DNA of 64,000 nucleotides from Pseudomonas paraeruginosa PA7. Its GTDB lineage: Bacteria; Pseudomonadota; Gammaproteobacteria; Pseudomonadales; Pseudomonadaceae. The number at the start of each line of letters is the position of its first letter. Position 1 is the first letter of the stretch. Of this stretch, positions 18,258-27,913 are shown in pieces. The notes beneath the pieces are model-generated. The model was not told the DNA's origin, ran no database searches, and was given only the letters and a program-made list of their open reading frames with translations. The stretch covers positions 6,192,501 through 6,256,500 of the forward strand of contig NC_009656.1 of assembly GCF_000017205.1 (NCBI RefSeq). Reading direction: 5' to 3'. Position numbers and translations under genes: made by a program.

Positions 18258-21125
18258 ATGGCGTCTGGTCCCGCCCGTGCCCGGACGCCCATGAACCGAC
18301 AGCCCGCCCTCAGCCTCGACCTCGACGACGGTATCGACCGCAAGGTCCTCGGCCAGCTGCGCCAACGCTTCCTGGCGATCACTGCCGGCCGCCTGGAGCG
18401 TGCCCGGCAGGCCCTGTCCGCTCGCCAGGAGCGGGTCCTGCGCCTGCTGCCGCTGCTGTTCCACATCAACCATCCGCTGCTGCCGGGCTACCTTTCGGCG
18501 ACCGTGCCGGCTGGCCTGAGCGGCTTCGAGCCGGACCCACAGGCGCTCGCCGAAGCCCAGCGCCTGGCCCGTTCGTTCTGCTACAAGCCGCGACGACAGG
18601 ACGCCGGACAGCAGCCGATCCATGGCCTGTTCCTGATGGGCAGCCTGGGCAGCCTGGCCCAGGAGGAACAGAGCGACCTCGATCTCTGGGTCTGCCACGC
18701 CGCCGACCTCGACGCCGCCGCACGCCGGGAACTGCGCCGCAAATGCGCCCTGATCGAGGACTGGGCCCGCGCCCAGGGCTGCGAGGCGCACTGCTTCCTG
18801 ATCGACGTCGAACGCTTCGGCCGGGGCGAGGACGACGGCGGCAATACCCAGCACTTCCTGTTGCTCGACGAGTTCTACCGCAGCGCGATCTGGCTCGGCG
18901 GGCGCACCCCCTTGTGGTGGCTGGTGCCACCGGCCCATGAACAGCGCTACGACGAGTACTGCCGCGCCCTGCTCGGCAAGCGCTTCGTCCGCGCCGAAGA
19001 AGTTCTCGACCTTGGCCATCTCGCGCGGATTCCCGCGCGGGAGTTCATCGCCGCCGGGCTCTGGCAGTTGTCCAAGGCCATCGACTCGCCCTACAAATCG
19101 CTGCTCAAGCTGCTGCTCACCGAGGCCTACGCCAGCGAGCACCCGCGGGTCGGCTGCGTCGCCCTGCGCTTCAAGGAGCAGGTATTCGCCGGCCAGCTCG
19201 ATCTCGACGCGCTGGATCCCTATGTCCTGGTCTACCGCCATCTCGAACGCTACCTGCAGGAACGACAGGCGCCTGAGCGCCTGGAACTGGTGCGACGCTG
19301 CCTGTACCTCAAGGTCGGACGCAAGCTCGGCGGTCGCCAGCGCCAGGCGCGACAGGACTGGCAATTGCAGTCGATGGAGCGCCTCGCCGCGGAATGGCAG
19401 TGGCAACCTCGACGCTTCGCCCTGCTCGACAGCCGCAGCCAATGGAAGATGCGCCAGGTACTGGAGGAGCGTCGCAGCGTGGTCAACGAGCTGACCTACA
19501 GCTATCGCCTGCTCTTCCAGTTCGCCCGTCGGCAGGGCGCCGACAGCGGCATCGACAGCCGCGACCTCGGCCTGCTCGGCCGGCGCCTGTATGCCGCCTT
19601 CGAGCGCAAGGCCGGCAAGGTGGAGCACATCAACCCGGGAATCGCGCCGGACCTGGGCGAAGATGTGCTGACGCTGGTTCAGCGCCCCGCCGGGAGCGAC
19701 CACGCGCCACCACATTGGGCGATCTATCCCGGCGCCCTGAGCGTGCGCGAATGGCCCGACTACGCGCCGCTGCAACGCGCCGGCCGGCTGGTCGAACTGC
19801 TCGCCTGGTGCCATCGCAACGGCGTCATCGACAGTGCCACCCGCCTCTCCCTGCACCCGGGACAGAGCGACCTCGGCGAGCCCGAGCTGAGCAGCATCCT
19901 CGCCAGCCTGCGGCAGTTCCTGCCGCTGCCGCTGGCCTCCGTCGACGACGCCGAGCTGCTCCAGCCACGGCGATCGAAGAGGGTCCTGCTGCTGGTCAAC
20001 GTCGGTATCGACCCGCTGCGCCACCACAGCCAGATGAACCTGCACATGGCCACCGGGCGGACCGACGTGCTCGGCTACGCCGGCGTGCGCGACAACCTGG
20101 TGCTGACCCTCGACCTGCTCGGCCTGAACAGCTGGAACGAGCTGACGGTGCGTCATTACGAAGGCCCCCAGGCACTGCCCGAATGTCTCGCCGACTTCCT
20201 CGACGCGGTGCGCGAGAAGCCCGGCGCGCCGCCGCGACCGCCCGATCTGGCGGTGCGCTGCTTCTGCCGCAACCGAGCCGAGGCCATCGCCCAGCGGGTC
20301 GAGGCGCTGTTCCGGGAAACCTACGGATTGCTGCTCGGCGGCCAGCCGAGCCGCTACCTGCTACAGGTCCGCCAGCACTACCACCTGCTGGAGCTGACCC
20401 CGGAGTCGGTCAGTCACGCCAGCCTGCCCGACCTGCCCAGCCTGCTCCAGCACCTGGGCCGCGAGCGCGGCGCCTACAGCGCCCTGAAGCTGGATCGCCA
20501 CGCGCTGGAAGGCGAGGATCTCGGGCCGATCCTGTCCATGGGCCGCCCGGGCTGCATCCAGGTGTTCTACCGGCGCGATTTCGACAGCGCGGAAATCATC
20601 CTGCTGGACGAACGCAACTCGCTCTGGCGCCAGCGCCAGGCGCTGCGCGACGAACGCAGCCTGCTCGCGCCGTTGCAGCGCTTCCTGCAGTCGCTGCTCT
20701 ACCGGCGCAGCGCCCTGTCGCTGGCGGGACCGACACCGGCAAGCCTGGACATCCACTATTACGAGGTGCTCGCCGGCGCTGGCGCGCTCGCGCGCATCGA
20801 ACCCCGCGAGGCTCCCGAGGCCCCGGCCAGCCATCCGCTGTACGAGATCCAGGCCGTGCTGGAGCGCGGCGAACGCAAGCGCGTGCAGGTCACGCTGTAC
20901 TGCGACCACCGCGAGTTCTCCGAACTGGAATACGGCGCCGGCCTGTACCGCACCGTGGCCCGGCATATCCTCGCGCACCGGGCACAGGCCGAGCCCTACC
21001 CCTGCTACCTGACCGACCTCGACCTGTCGCGGCTGTTCGCCGACGAACAGCCGCAGACGCTCCACTATCTGCGCTATAAAAGCGTCCTGGAAACGGCGCT
21101 GAACCAGGCGCTGCTGGAGCAATGA
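18258..21125 (+). CDS. cyaA: Class I adenylate cyclase CyaA
   Basis: Large cytosolic class I adenylate cyclase (955 residues from this start). The N-terminal half is the catalytic domain with the LFLMGSLGSLAQEEQSDLDL nucleotidyltransferase-like signature (about residues 125-144); the C-terminal half is regulatory. It makes cAMP for Vfr-dependent control in P. aeruginosa. The ATG at 18291 (MNRQPALSLDLDDGIDRKVL, 944 residues) aligns better with related cyclases and may be the true start. A GC hairpin (21127-21148) follows the stop. Confidence 0.93.
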   Translation: MASGPARARTPMNRQPALSLDLDDGIDRKVLGQLRQRFLAITAGRLERARQALSARQERVLRLLPLLFHINHPLLPGYLSATVPAGLSGFEPDPQALAEAQRLARSFCYKPRRQDAGQQPIHGLFLMGSLGSLAQEEQSDLDLWVCHAADLDAAARRELRRKCALIEDWARAQGCEAHCFLIDVERFGRGEDDGGNTQHFLLLDEFYRSAIWLGGRTPLWWLVPPAHEQRYDEYCRALLGKRFVRAEEVLDLGHLARIPAREFIAAGLWQLSKAIDSPYKSLLKLLLTEAYASEHPRVGCVALRFKEQVFAGQLDLDALDPYVLVYRHLERYLQERQAPERLELVRRCLYLKVGRKLGGRQRQARQDWQLQSMERLAAEWQWQPRRFALLDSRSQWKMRQVLEERRSVVNELTYSYRLLFQFARRQGADSGIDSRDLGLLGRRLYAAFERKAGKVEHINPGIAPDLGEDVLTLVQRPAGSDHAPPHWAIYPGALSVREWPDYAPLQRAGRLVELLAWCHRNGVIDSATRLSLHPGQSDLGEPELSSILASLRQFLPLPLASVDDAELLQPRRSKRVLLLVNVGIDPLRHHSQMNLHMATGRTDVLGYAGVRDNLVLTLDLLGLNSWNELTVRHYEGPQALPECLADFLDAVREKPGAPPRPPDLAVRCFCRNRAEAIAQRVEALFRETYGLLLGGQPSRYLLQVRQHYHLLELTPESVSHASLPDLPSLLQHLGRERGAYSALKLDRHALEGEDLGPILSMGRPGCIQVFYRRDFDSAEIILLDERNSLWRQRQALRDERSLLAPLQRFLQSLLYRRSALSLAGPTPASLDIHYYEVLAGAGALARIEPREAPEAPASHPLYEIQAVLERGERKRVQVTLYCDHREFSELEYGAGLYRTVARHILAHRAQAEPYPCYLTDLDLSRLFADEQPQTLHYLRYKSVLETALNQALLEQ

Positions 21126-21166
21126 CGCCCCGCCGCGCCAGGCGGGGCCCGACAGGGACGTAATCC

Positions 21167-21883
21167 ATGGCTATCCTCGGCATCACCCTGCTGGCCGGCG
21201 CCGCGCTCGCCGGCGGCTATTTCTACCGTCGCGGCCTGGACCGCCGGCGCCTGCGTTTCATCCGGCAGCTGCGCCTGCCGCCACGGGTCGCCCAGGCGGT
21301 TCGCGAACGCTATCCGCACCTTGCCGAGGAACAGGTCCAGCGCGTCCTCCACGGCCTGCGCGAATACCTGCTGCTGTGTCGCCTGGCCGGCAAGCGGATG
21401 GTCGCGATGCCGTCCCAGGTGGTGGACGTCGCCTGGCACGAGCTGATCCTGCATACCCGCCTCTACCAGCAGGTCTGCCGCAAGGGACTCGGGCGCTTCC
21501 TCCACCATACGCCGGCCCAGGCGATGCGCAGCCCGCAGCAGGCACAGGAAGGCATCCAGCGCGCCTGGAAGCTGGCCTGCCGCCGCGAAGGGATCGACCC
21601 GCGGAATCCCGGCCGGCTTCCGTTGCTGTTCACCCTCGACACGGAACTGGCGATCGCCGACGGCTTCCGCTACGCGCTGAACTGCGCGCCCCGGCAGGAA
21701 GGCACGACACCGGTCTACTGCGCCAGCCACATCGGTTGCAGCAGCGCCGGATGCACCAGCGACAGTGGCAGTGCCTTCACTTCGGACGGACAGGATTCGC
21801 GCCACGGTTGCGGCGGCGACAGCGGTGGGGACAGCGGCAGCGGTTGTGGCGGCGGGGGATGCGGGGGCGGAGGCGGCGACTGA
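21167..21883 (+). CDS. Glycine-rich-domain protein with Cys/Gly tail
   Basis: 238-residue protein. A short hydrophobic N-terminus (about 1-20) could anchor it. A helical domain contains VDVAWHELILHTRLY (about 84-98), like the bacterial glycine-rich-domain (DUF1399/GRDP) signature. The last 60 residues are low-complexity Ser/Gly/Cys, ending in Cys-Gly runs. I have no established function; the Cys-rich tail suggests metal binding or disulfide crosslinking. Same strand as cyaA, 41 bp downstream. Confidence 0.75.
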   Translation: MAILGITLLAGAALAGGYFYRRGLDRRRLRFIRQLRLPPRVAQAVRERYPHLAEEQVQRVLHGLREYLLLCRLAGKRMVAMPSQVVDVAWHELILHTRLYQQVCRKGLGRFLHHTPAQAMRSPQQAQEGIQRAWKLACRREGIDPRNPGRLPLLFTLDTELAIADGFRYALNCAPRQEGTTPVYCASHIGCSSAGCTSDSGSAFTSDGQDSRHGCGGDSGGDSGSGCGGGGCGGGGGD

Positions 21884-21893
21884 GAGTCGGGGT

Positions 21894-21917
21894 GCCCGTC
21901 GCCGGAGGGCGACGGGC
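21894..21917. terminator. Convergent hairpin
   Basis: Perfect 10-bp stem GCCCGTCGCC / GGCGACGGGC with a 4-nt loop between the Gly/Cys-tail gene stop and the convergent rnk stop. No T-run, so termination strength is uncertain. Confidence 0.45.
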
Positions 21918-21926
21918 GAAAACGGA

Positions 21927-22331
21927 TCAGCGCGTGTAGTCGCCGGCGGCCTCGGGCTGGTATTCGATTTCCAGCAGGGTCAGCTTCAGCGTCTTGCCGC
22001 TCGGCGCCGGCCAGTCGATGGTCTGGCCGATGGTCAGGCCCAGCAGCGCGGTGCCGACCGGGGCGAGGATCGAGACCTTGCCTTCGCCGGCGACGTCCTC
22101 GGGGTAGACCAGGGTCAGGGTGTATTCCTTGCCGCTGCTTTCCTCGCGGCAGCGCACGGTGGAGTTCATGGTCACGACGCCCGGCGGAATCTCGTCATGC
22201 CCCACCACCTGGGCGCGCGACAGTTCGGCCTCCAGCGCCTCGGCGGCGGGTCCGAATTCGTCCAGGCCATCCAGCAGGCGCTCCAGGCGCTGCAGGTCCA
22301 GACGAGTGATGGTGATCGGCGGCGTGCTCAT
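21927..22331 (-). CDS. rnk: Regulator of nucleoside diphosphate kinase
   Basis: 134-residue Rnk. A short N-terminal coiled-coil (ITRLDLQRLERLLDG) precedes a GreA/GreB-like C-terminal domain (SILAPVGTALLGLTIGQTIDW). Rnk binds RNA polymerase near the secondary channel and was first found as a regulator of nucleoside diphosphate kinase and alginate. Start at MSTPPITIT (22331), preceded by AAGGAG. Confidence 0.93.
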   Translation of the reverse strand: MSTPPITITRLDLQRLERLLDGLDEFGPAAEALEAELSRAQVVGHDEIPPGVVTMNSTVRCREESSGKEYTLTLVYPEDVAGEGKVSILAPVGTALLGLTIGQTIDWPAPSGKTLKLTLLEIEYQPEAAGDYTR

Positions 22332-22395
22332 GATCGCAGGCGTGCTCCTTGGTCCGGTTCGGTTGATCGATGAAAAGCAGGAATCGCAAAAAAGC

Positions 22396-22424
22396 AAAAA
22401 CCCCGCCCGAAGGCGGGGTTTTCC
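22396..22424. terminator. Strong Rho-independent terminator
   Basis: AAAAACCCCGCC CGAA GGCGGGGTTTT: an uninterrupted stem with an A-run on one side and a T-run on the other. It ends the leftward cyaY-DUF1289 message before rnk and could also stop rightward reading. Confidence 0.85.
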
Positions 22425-22466
22425 CGGACACTAACACAGTCGCAGGAATTAGCAACATCCCCCCTA

Positions 22467-22673
22467 TCAGGAGAGACGGCCCGCCTGCGCTTGCCTTCGG
22501 GCGGCCTGCGTCCTGATTTGCCGGCGTCGCGAATCGTCGGCCTTGCCCCACTCGCGGATCTCCGCCAGGGAGCGCCCGCAGCCGACGCAGACGTCCGCGT
22601 CATCGAGGCAGCACAGGCGCCGGCAGGGCGAGGCCACGGCCGGCGGCGCCTCAGAGGCCGGGGAACTCGACAT
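22467..22673 (-). CDS. DUF1289 small cysteine protein
   Basis: 68-residue protein with the DUF1289 pattern SPCRRLC then CVGCGRSLAEI, a Cys-rich motif likely binding a metal or Fe-S centre, and a basic tail. Its ATG lies inside the last codons of cyaY (23-bp overlap, different frame), so it is probably translated by coupling. Function unknown; the link to the iron protein CyaY is suggestive only. Confidence 0.75.
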   Translation of the reverse strand: MSSSPASEAPPAVASPCRRLCCLDDADVCVGCGRSLAEIREWGKADDSRRRQIRTQAARRQAQAGRLS

Positions 22674-22977
22674 CCTCGCCCCCCTGCTCCAGGGTCGCCC
22701 GGTTGAGCAGGGCGCCCAGCGGCTCGCGGCTGGCGTCATGGCGCCAGAGGCCGCTGGTCTCGTCATAGTCGAAGTGGAAGCCTCCCGACTTCGCCGCCAC
22801 CCACAGCTGGTACAGCGGCGCCTGGCGACTGAGGATCAGCTGCGAGCCGTTCTCGAAGCGCACGGTGAGCACCCCGCCGGCGTTCTCCAGGTCGAGGTCC
22901 AGGCCGCTGTCGTCGAAGGCGTCCTCAACCTGTTGCTGGACCGCGTCGACCAGGTCATGGAAGCGCACTTCATTCAT
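22651..22977 (-). CDS. cyaY: Frataxin-like protein CyaY
   Basis: 108-residue bacterial frataxin. The acidic first helix (NEVRFHDLVDAVQQQVEDAFDD) and the beta-sheet residues QLWVAAKSGGFHFDYD are typical. CyaY binds iron and modulates Fe-S assembly by IscS. I take MNEVRFHDL (22977), which aligns with E. coli CyaY; an ATG three codons upstream (22986) has a slightly better Shine-Dalgarno (GAGG). Divergent from lppL. Confidence 0.9.
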   Translation of the reverse strand: MNEVRFHDLVDAVQQQVEDAFDDSGLDLDLENAGGVLTVRFENGSQLILSRQAPLYQLWVAAKSGGFHFDYDETSGLWRHDASREPLGALLNRATLEQGGEDVEFPGL

Positions 22978-23175
22978 CGTACTCATGCATTGCCTCGGCA
23001 TTCGCTAACGGGAAAAAGGCGGGCGCCTACCTTCATCGCGCCCTATTCCGACCATTCTACGCTGGTATTGGCGTAGTCCGCGCTCTTTTGCCGCGAGCCT
23101 CGAGGAAACCCCGGGCACTCCTCTGCGCCGCGCCATGCCCCCCCACAGGCCCCGGCGCACCTGATCCGGCTCGCA

Positions 23176-23204
23176 TAGGCAAGGCGCCGGGGGGTCGGTA
23201 TACT
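23176..23204 (+). promoter_or_regulatory. Candidate sigma-70 promoter of lppL-lysA
   Basis: TATACT (23199-23204) as a -10 box with TAGGCA (23176-23181) as a -35 box at 17-bp spacing, about 35 bp before the lppL ATG. The -10 match is good and the -35 weak. No other candidate stands out in the cyaY-lppL gap. Confidence 0.4.
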
Positions 23205-23239
23205 CCGGAACAATTCACGTTTTCTACAAGGATTCCGTC

Positions 23240-23380
23240 ATGAAGCGGCTGTTCCTGTCCTTCGTCGCGCTCGCCCTCCTCGCCGGCTCCATCGCCGCCT
23301 GCGGCCAGAAAGGCCCGCTGTACCTGCCGGACGACGAAAAAGCCAAGAAAGAACACAGCAAAGACCGCTACGGTTTCTGA
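23240..23380 (+). CDS. lppL: Small lipoprotein LppL
   Basis: 46-residue lipoprotein. The signal peptide [21 protein letters not shown] ends with a lipobox (SIAAC), then the short charged mature part [13 protein letters not shown]. It matches the LptM/LppL type found before lysA in Pseudomonas; E. coli LptM assists maturation of the LptDE lipopolysaccharide translocon. It lies 10 bp before lysA, so it leads the lysA-dapF unit. Confidence 0.88.
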
Positions 23381-23390
23381 GAGAGCGCCC

Positions 23391-24638
23391 ATGGACACAT
23401 TCAGTTACCGCGACGGCGAGCTGTTCGCGGAAGGGGTGGCGCTTTCCCGCATCGCCGAACGTTTCGGCACGCCCACCTACGTCTATTCCCGCGCGCACAT
23501 CGAGGCGCAGTACCGCGCCTATGCCGACGCCCTCGCCGGCATGCCGCACCTGGTCTGCTTCGCGGTCAAGGCCAACTCCAACCTCGGGGTGCTGAATGTG
23601 CTGGCGCGCCTCGGCGCCGGTTTCGACATCGTCTCCCGCGGTGAGCTGGAGCGTGTCCTGGCGGCCGGCGGCGATCCGGCCAAGGTAGTGTTCTCCGGCG
23701 TCGGCAAGAGCCGCGACGACATGCGCCGCGCCCTGCAGGTCGGCGTGCACTGCTTCAACGTCGAGTCCAGCGAGGAGCTGGAGCGCCTGCAACGGGTGGC
23801 CGCGGAACTCGGCGTGAAAGCGCCGGTGTCGCTGCGGGTCAATCCGGACGTGGACGCCCAGACCCACCCCTATATCTCCACCGGCCTGAAAGAGAACAAG
23901 TTCGGCATCGCCATCGACGAGGCCGAGGCGATCTACGCCCGCGCCGCCGAGCTTGACCACCTGGAAGTGATCGGCGTCGACTGCCACATCGGCTCGCAAT
24001 TGACCCAGCTGGCGCCCTTCCTCGACGCCCTCGAGCGCCTGCTCGGGCTGGTCGACCGCCTGGCCGCCAGGGGCATCGCCATCCGCCACCTGGACCTGGG
24101 CGGCGGCCTCGGCGTGCGCTACCGCGACGAACAGCCGCCGCTGGCTGGCGACTACATCCGCGCCATCCGCGAGCGCCTGCACGGCCGCGACCTTACCCTG
24201 GTGTTCGAGCCGGGCCGCTCGATCGTCGCCAACGCCGGCGTGCTGCTGACCCGCGTCGAGTACCTCAAGCACACCGGGCACAAGGACTTCGCCATCGTCG
24301 ACGCGGCGATGAACGACCTGATCCGCCCGGCTCTCTACCAGGCCTGGATGGACGTGCAGGCGGTACGCCCGCGCGACGCCGCGCCGCGCCGCTACGACCT
24401 GGTCGGGCCGATCTGCGAGACTGGCGACTTCCTCGCCAAGGACCGCGAGCTGGCTCTCGCCGAGGGCGACCTGCTGGCGATTCGTTCCGCCGGCGCCTAC
24501 GGCTTCGTCATGAGCTCGAACTACAACACCCGCGGCCGCGCCGCCGAGGTGCTGGTGGACGGCGAGCGAGCCCACGAGGTCCGTCGCCGCGAGACCGTCC
24601 CAGAGCTCTATGCCGGCGAAAGCCTGCTGCCGCAGTGA
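23391..24638 (+). CDS. lysA: Diaminopimelate decarboxylase
   Basis: 415-residue PLP enzyme that makes lysine from meso-diaminopimelate. The fold type III barrel begins with the PLP lysine in CFAVKANSN (about residue 59); HIGSQ (about 200), GGGLGVRY and the C-terminal CETGDFLAKDRE motif are present. It is followed 9 bp later by dapF, which makes its substrate. Confidence 0.96.
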   Translation: MDTFSYRDGELFAEGVALSRIAERFGTPTYVYSRAHIEAQYRAYADALAGMPHLVCFAVKANSNLGVLNVLARLGAGFDIVSRGELERVLAAGGDPAKVVFSGVGKSRDDMRRALQVGVHCFNVESSEELERLQRVAAELGVKAPVSLRVNPDVDAQTHPYISTGLKENKFGIAIDEAEAIYARAAELDHLEVIGVDCHIGSQLTQLAPFLDALERLLGLVDRLAARGIAIRHLDLGGGLGVRYRDEQPPLAGDYIRAIRERLHGRDLTLVFEPGRSIVANAGVLLTRVEYLKHTGHKDFAIVDAAMNDLIRPALYQAWMDVQAVRPRDAAPRRYDLVGPICETGDFLAKDRELALAEGDLLAIRSAGAYGFVMSSNYNTRGRAAEVLVDGERAHEVRRRETVPELYAGESLLPQ

Positions 24639-24647
24639 GGCCAGACC

Positions 24648-25478
24648 ATGCTTTTGCGCTTCACCAAGATGCATGGGCTGGGCAATGACTTCATGGTCCT
24701 CGACCTGGTCAGCCAGCACGCCCATGTGCAACCCAAGCACGTCAAGCTCTGGGGCGACCGCAACACCGGGGTCGGCTTCGACCAGTTGCTGATCGTCGAA
24801 GCCCCGAGCAGCCCCGACGTCGACTTCCGCTACCGCATCTTCAATGCCGACGGCTCCGAAGTGGAACAGTGCGGCAACGGCGCGCGCTGCTTCGCCCGTT
24901 TCGTCCAGGACAAGCGCCTGACGGTGAAGAAGAGCATCCGCGTAGAAACCAAGGGCGGCATCATCGAGCTGAATATCCGCCCGGACGGCCAGGTCACGGT
25001 GGACATGGGTCCGCCGCGCCTGGCCCCGGCCGAGATACCGTTCCAGGCCGAGCGCGAAGCCTTGTCCTATGAGATAGAGGTGAATGGCCAGCGCGTCGAA
25101 CTGGCCGCGGTATCCATGGGCAATCCCCATGGCGTGCTGCGCGTCGAGAATGTCGACAGCGCACCGGTACACAGCCTCGGTCCGCAACTGGAAGTCCATC
25201 CGCGCTTCCCGAAGAAGGCCAACATCGGCTTCCTCCAGGTGCTCGATCCGCACCATGCGCGCCTGCGCGTCTGGGAACGCGGCGTCGGCGAGACCCAGGC
25301 CTGCGGCACCGGCGCCTGCGCCGCGGCGGTCGCCGGGATCCGCCAGGGCTGGCTGCAATCGCCGGTACAGATCGATCTCCCCGGGGGACGCCTGCACATC
25401 GAGTGGGCAGGCCCCGGCCAGCCCGTTATGATGACCGGACCCGCCGTCCGCGTGTACGAAGGCCAGGTCCGCCTGTAA
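24648..25478 (+). CDS. dapF: Diaminopimelate epimerase
   Basis: 276-residue cofactor-free racemase converting LL- to meso-diaminopimelate. Both catalytic cysteines are visible: EQCGNGARC (about residue 75) and QACGTGACA (about 218). The N-terminus FTKMHGLGNDFMVLD is typical. Part of the lppL-lysA-dapF-DUF484-xerC-HAD operon. Confidence 0.96.
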   Translation: MLLRFTKMHGLGNDFMVLDLVSQHAHVQPKHVKLWGDRNTGVGFDQLLIVEAPSSPDVDFRYRIFNADGSEVEQCGNGARCFARFVQDKRLTVKKSIRVETKGGIIELNIRPDGQVTVDMGPPRLAPAEIPFQAEREALSYEIEVNGQRVELAAVSMGNPHGVLRVENVDSAPVHSLGPQLEVHPRFPKKANIGFLQVLDPHHARLRVWERGVGETQACGTGACAAAVAGIRQGWLQSPVQIDLPGGRLHIEWAGPGQPVMMTGPAVRVYEGQVRL

Positions 25479-25508
25479 GGGCCACGGCCCGCCAGAACCG
25501 AGACGCTT

Positions 25509-26210
25509 ATGACCGAGAAAAGCCAGGAACCGACAGCAGCGCTGGACGCCGAGCAGGTGGCCGCCTACCTGAGCCAGCATCCGGAGTTCTTCGTCGAGCA
25601 CGACGAACTGATCCCCGAGCTGCGCATCCCGCACCAGCCCGGCGACGCCGTGTCGCTGGTGGAGCGCCAGGTGCGCCTGCTGCGCGAGCGCAACATCGAG
25701 ATGCGCCACCGGCTCTCGCAACTGATGGACGTGGCCCGCGAGAACGACCGGCTGTTCGACAAGACCCGCCGCCTGGTCCTCGACCTGCTCGACGCGACCA
25801 GCCTGGAAGACGTGGTCAGCACCGTCGAGGACAGCCTGCGCCACGAGTTCCAGGTGCCCTACGTGAGCCTGATCCTGTTCAGCGACAGCAGCGTCTCGGT
25901 GGGCCGCTCGGTGAGCAGCGCGGAGGCGCACCAGGCCATCGGCGGCCTGCTCTCCGGCGGCAAGACCGTCTGCGGCGTGCTGCGCCCGCACGAACTGGCG
26001 TTCCTGTTCGGCGAGAACGACCGCGACGAGATCGGCTCCGCAGCGGTGGTGTCCCTGAGCTTCCAGGGCCTGCACGGCGTGCTCGCCATCGGCAGCCCCG
26101 ATCCGCAGCACTACAAGAGCTCCCTCGGCACCCTGTTCCTCGGCTACGTCGCCGAGGTCCTCGCCCGCGTCCTGCCGCGCTTCTCCTCGCCGCTGCGCTC
26201 GGTCCGCTGA
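25509..26210 (+). CDS. DUF484 family protein
   Basis: 233-residue cytosolic protein of the DUF484 family: an N-terminal helical region ([22 protein letters not shown]), a coiled coil (about 60-90), and a GAF-like C-terminal domain. Almost always found between dapF and xerC in gammaproteobacteria, as here. Biochemical role unknown. Confidence 0.88.
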
Positions 26211-26229
26211 GCGCGGCGGGCGGTCCGAG

Positions 26230-27141
26230 ATGCGCGCCGACCTGGATGCCTTCCTCGAACACCTGCGTAGCGAGCGCCAGGTTTCCGCGCACACTCTCGA
26301 CGGCTACCAGCGCGACCTGCTGAAGATCCTCGCCCTCGCCGAAAAGGCCGGGCTTACCGACTGGAACGCCCTCGACACCCGCACCCTGCGCACCTTCGTC
26401 GCCCGCCTGCACCAGCAGGGCCAGTCCAGCCGCAGCCTGGCACGGCTGCTCTCGGCGACGCGCGGCTTCTACCAGTACCTGCTGCGCGAAGGGCGCTGCC
26501 GGCACGATCCGGCCAACGGCCTCAGCGCGCCGAAGAGCCCGCGCAAGCTGCCCAGGACCCTCGACGCCGACCGCGCCCTGCAACTGCTCGACGGCGCCGT
26601 CGAGGACGACTTCATCGCCCGCCGCGACCAGGCCCTGCTGGAGCTGTTCTATTCGTCCGGGCTGCGCCTGTCGGAGCTGGTCGGGCTCGACCTCGAATGG
26701 CTGGATCTCAAGGAAGGCCTGGTGCGCGTCCGCGGCAAGGGCAACAAGGTCCGCGAACTTCCGGTCGGCAAGGCCGCGCGCCAGGCACTCGAAGCCTGGC
26801 TGCCGCTGCGCGCCCAGGCCACTCCGGAAGACGGCGCGGTGTTCATCGGCCGCGGCGGCAAGCGCCTGACACCCCGGGCAGTCCAGCTGCGGGTACGCCA
26901 GGCCGGCGTCCGCGAGCTTGGCCAGCACCTGCATCCGCACATGCTGCGGCACTCCTTCGCCAGCCACCTGCTGGAGTCGTCCGGCGACCTGCGCGCCGTG
27001 CAGGAACTGCTCGGCCACGCCGATATCGCCACCACGCAGATCTATACCCATCTGGACTTCCAGCACCTGGCCTCGGTCTACGACCGCGCCCACCCCCGCG
27101 CCAAGCGCAAGGGCAACGCCGACGGAGGCAACGACCCATGA
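26230..27141 (+). CDS. xerC: Tyrosine recombinase XerC (Sss)
   Basis: 303-residue Xer recombinase that acts with XerD at dif to resolve chromosome dimers; the Pseudomonas gene is also called sss. Catalytic residues are readable: Arg in SSGLRLSEL (about 146), [10 protein letters not shown] (about 237-246), [15 protein letters not shown] with nucleophile Tyr (about 272). It is the core-genome recombinase, not an island integrase. Its stop overlaps the next gene's start (ATGA). Confidence 0.95.
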
Positions 27142-27836
27142 GCAGCCTGCGACTGATCACCTTCGACCTGGACGATACCCTCTGGGACGTCGCCCCGGTG
27201 ATGAACAATGCCGAGGCCCTGCTCCGCGAGTGGCTGGCGAGCAATGCGGCGCGCCTGGGCCCGGTGCCCATCGAGCACCTTTGGGCGATCCGTACCCGCC
27301 TGCTGGACCGCGAGCCGATGCTCCGCCACCGGCTCAGCGAGCTGCGCCGGCGCATCCTCTTGCATGCCCTGCTCGACGCCGGTTATCCACAGGCGGAAGC
27401 CGAGAGCCTGGCCGAGGCCGGCTTCCAAGTATTCCTCGAAGCGCGCCATCGGGTCACCCTGTTTCCCGAGGTGCACCCGACCCTGGAACTGCTCGCCAAC
27501 CGCTTCACCCTTGGCGTGCTCACCAATGGCAATGCCGACGTGCGCCGGCTGGGCCTGGCCGACTACTTCCAGTTCGCCCTCTGCGCGGAGGAGCTGGGCG
27601 TGGGCAAGCCCGATCCGACGCCGTTCCGCGAGGCCCTCAAGCGCGCCGGCGTCGAGGCCTCGGCGGCGCTGCACATCGGCGATCATCCCAGCGACGACAT
27701 CGCCGGCGCCCGACGCGCCGGCATGCGCGCGATCTGGTTCAACCCGGCCGGCAAGCCCTGGGCCGGAGAGGTAGAGCCGAGCGCGGAAATCCGCAGCCTC
27801 GCCGAGTTGCCCGCGTTGCTTGGCCGCCTGCAATGA
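27138..27836 (+). CDS. HAD-superfamily hydrolase (YigB-like)
   Basis: 232-residue HAD phosphatase. Motif [10 protein letters not shown] (9-17), motif [12 protein letters not shown], and motif [13 protein letters not shown] and [13 protein letters not shown] are all present. The family includes YigB, which hydrolyses FMN and sugar phosphates; the substrate here is not readable. The 4-bp overlap with xerC shows translational coupling. Confidence 0.88.
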
Positions 27837-27913
27837 AGCCGGGCTGCGTCGGCGCCCGGCCAGGAATGCGGAAACGCCCTGAAGAAGCCATGCTGGCCGC
27901 CTCGAGCGTCGCC

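Noticed and set aside
18168..20156. 662-residue leftward open frame opposite cyaA
   Set aside because: Shadow of the cyaA reading frame; composition is that of reverse-complemented GC-rich codons.
23238..26294. 1018-residue leftward open frame opposite lppL-lysA-dapF-DUF484
   Set aside because: It is the antisense shadow of well-identified genes in GC-rich DNA, with no recognisable family and no plausible start.
26230..27141. xerC as an integrase of the island
   Set aside because: It is the core sss/xerC gene in its normal operon, 8 kb from the comM break.
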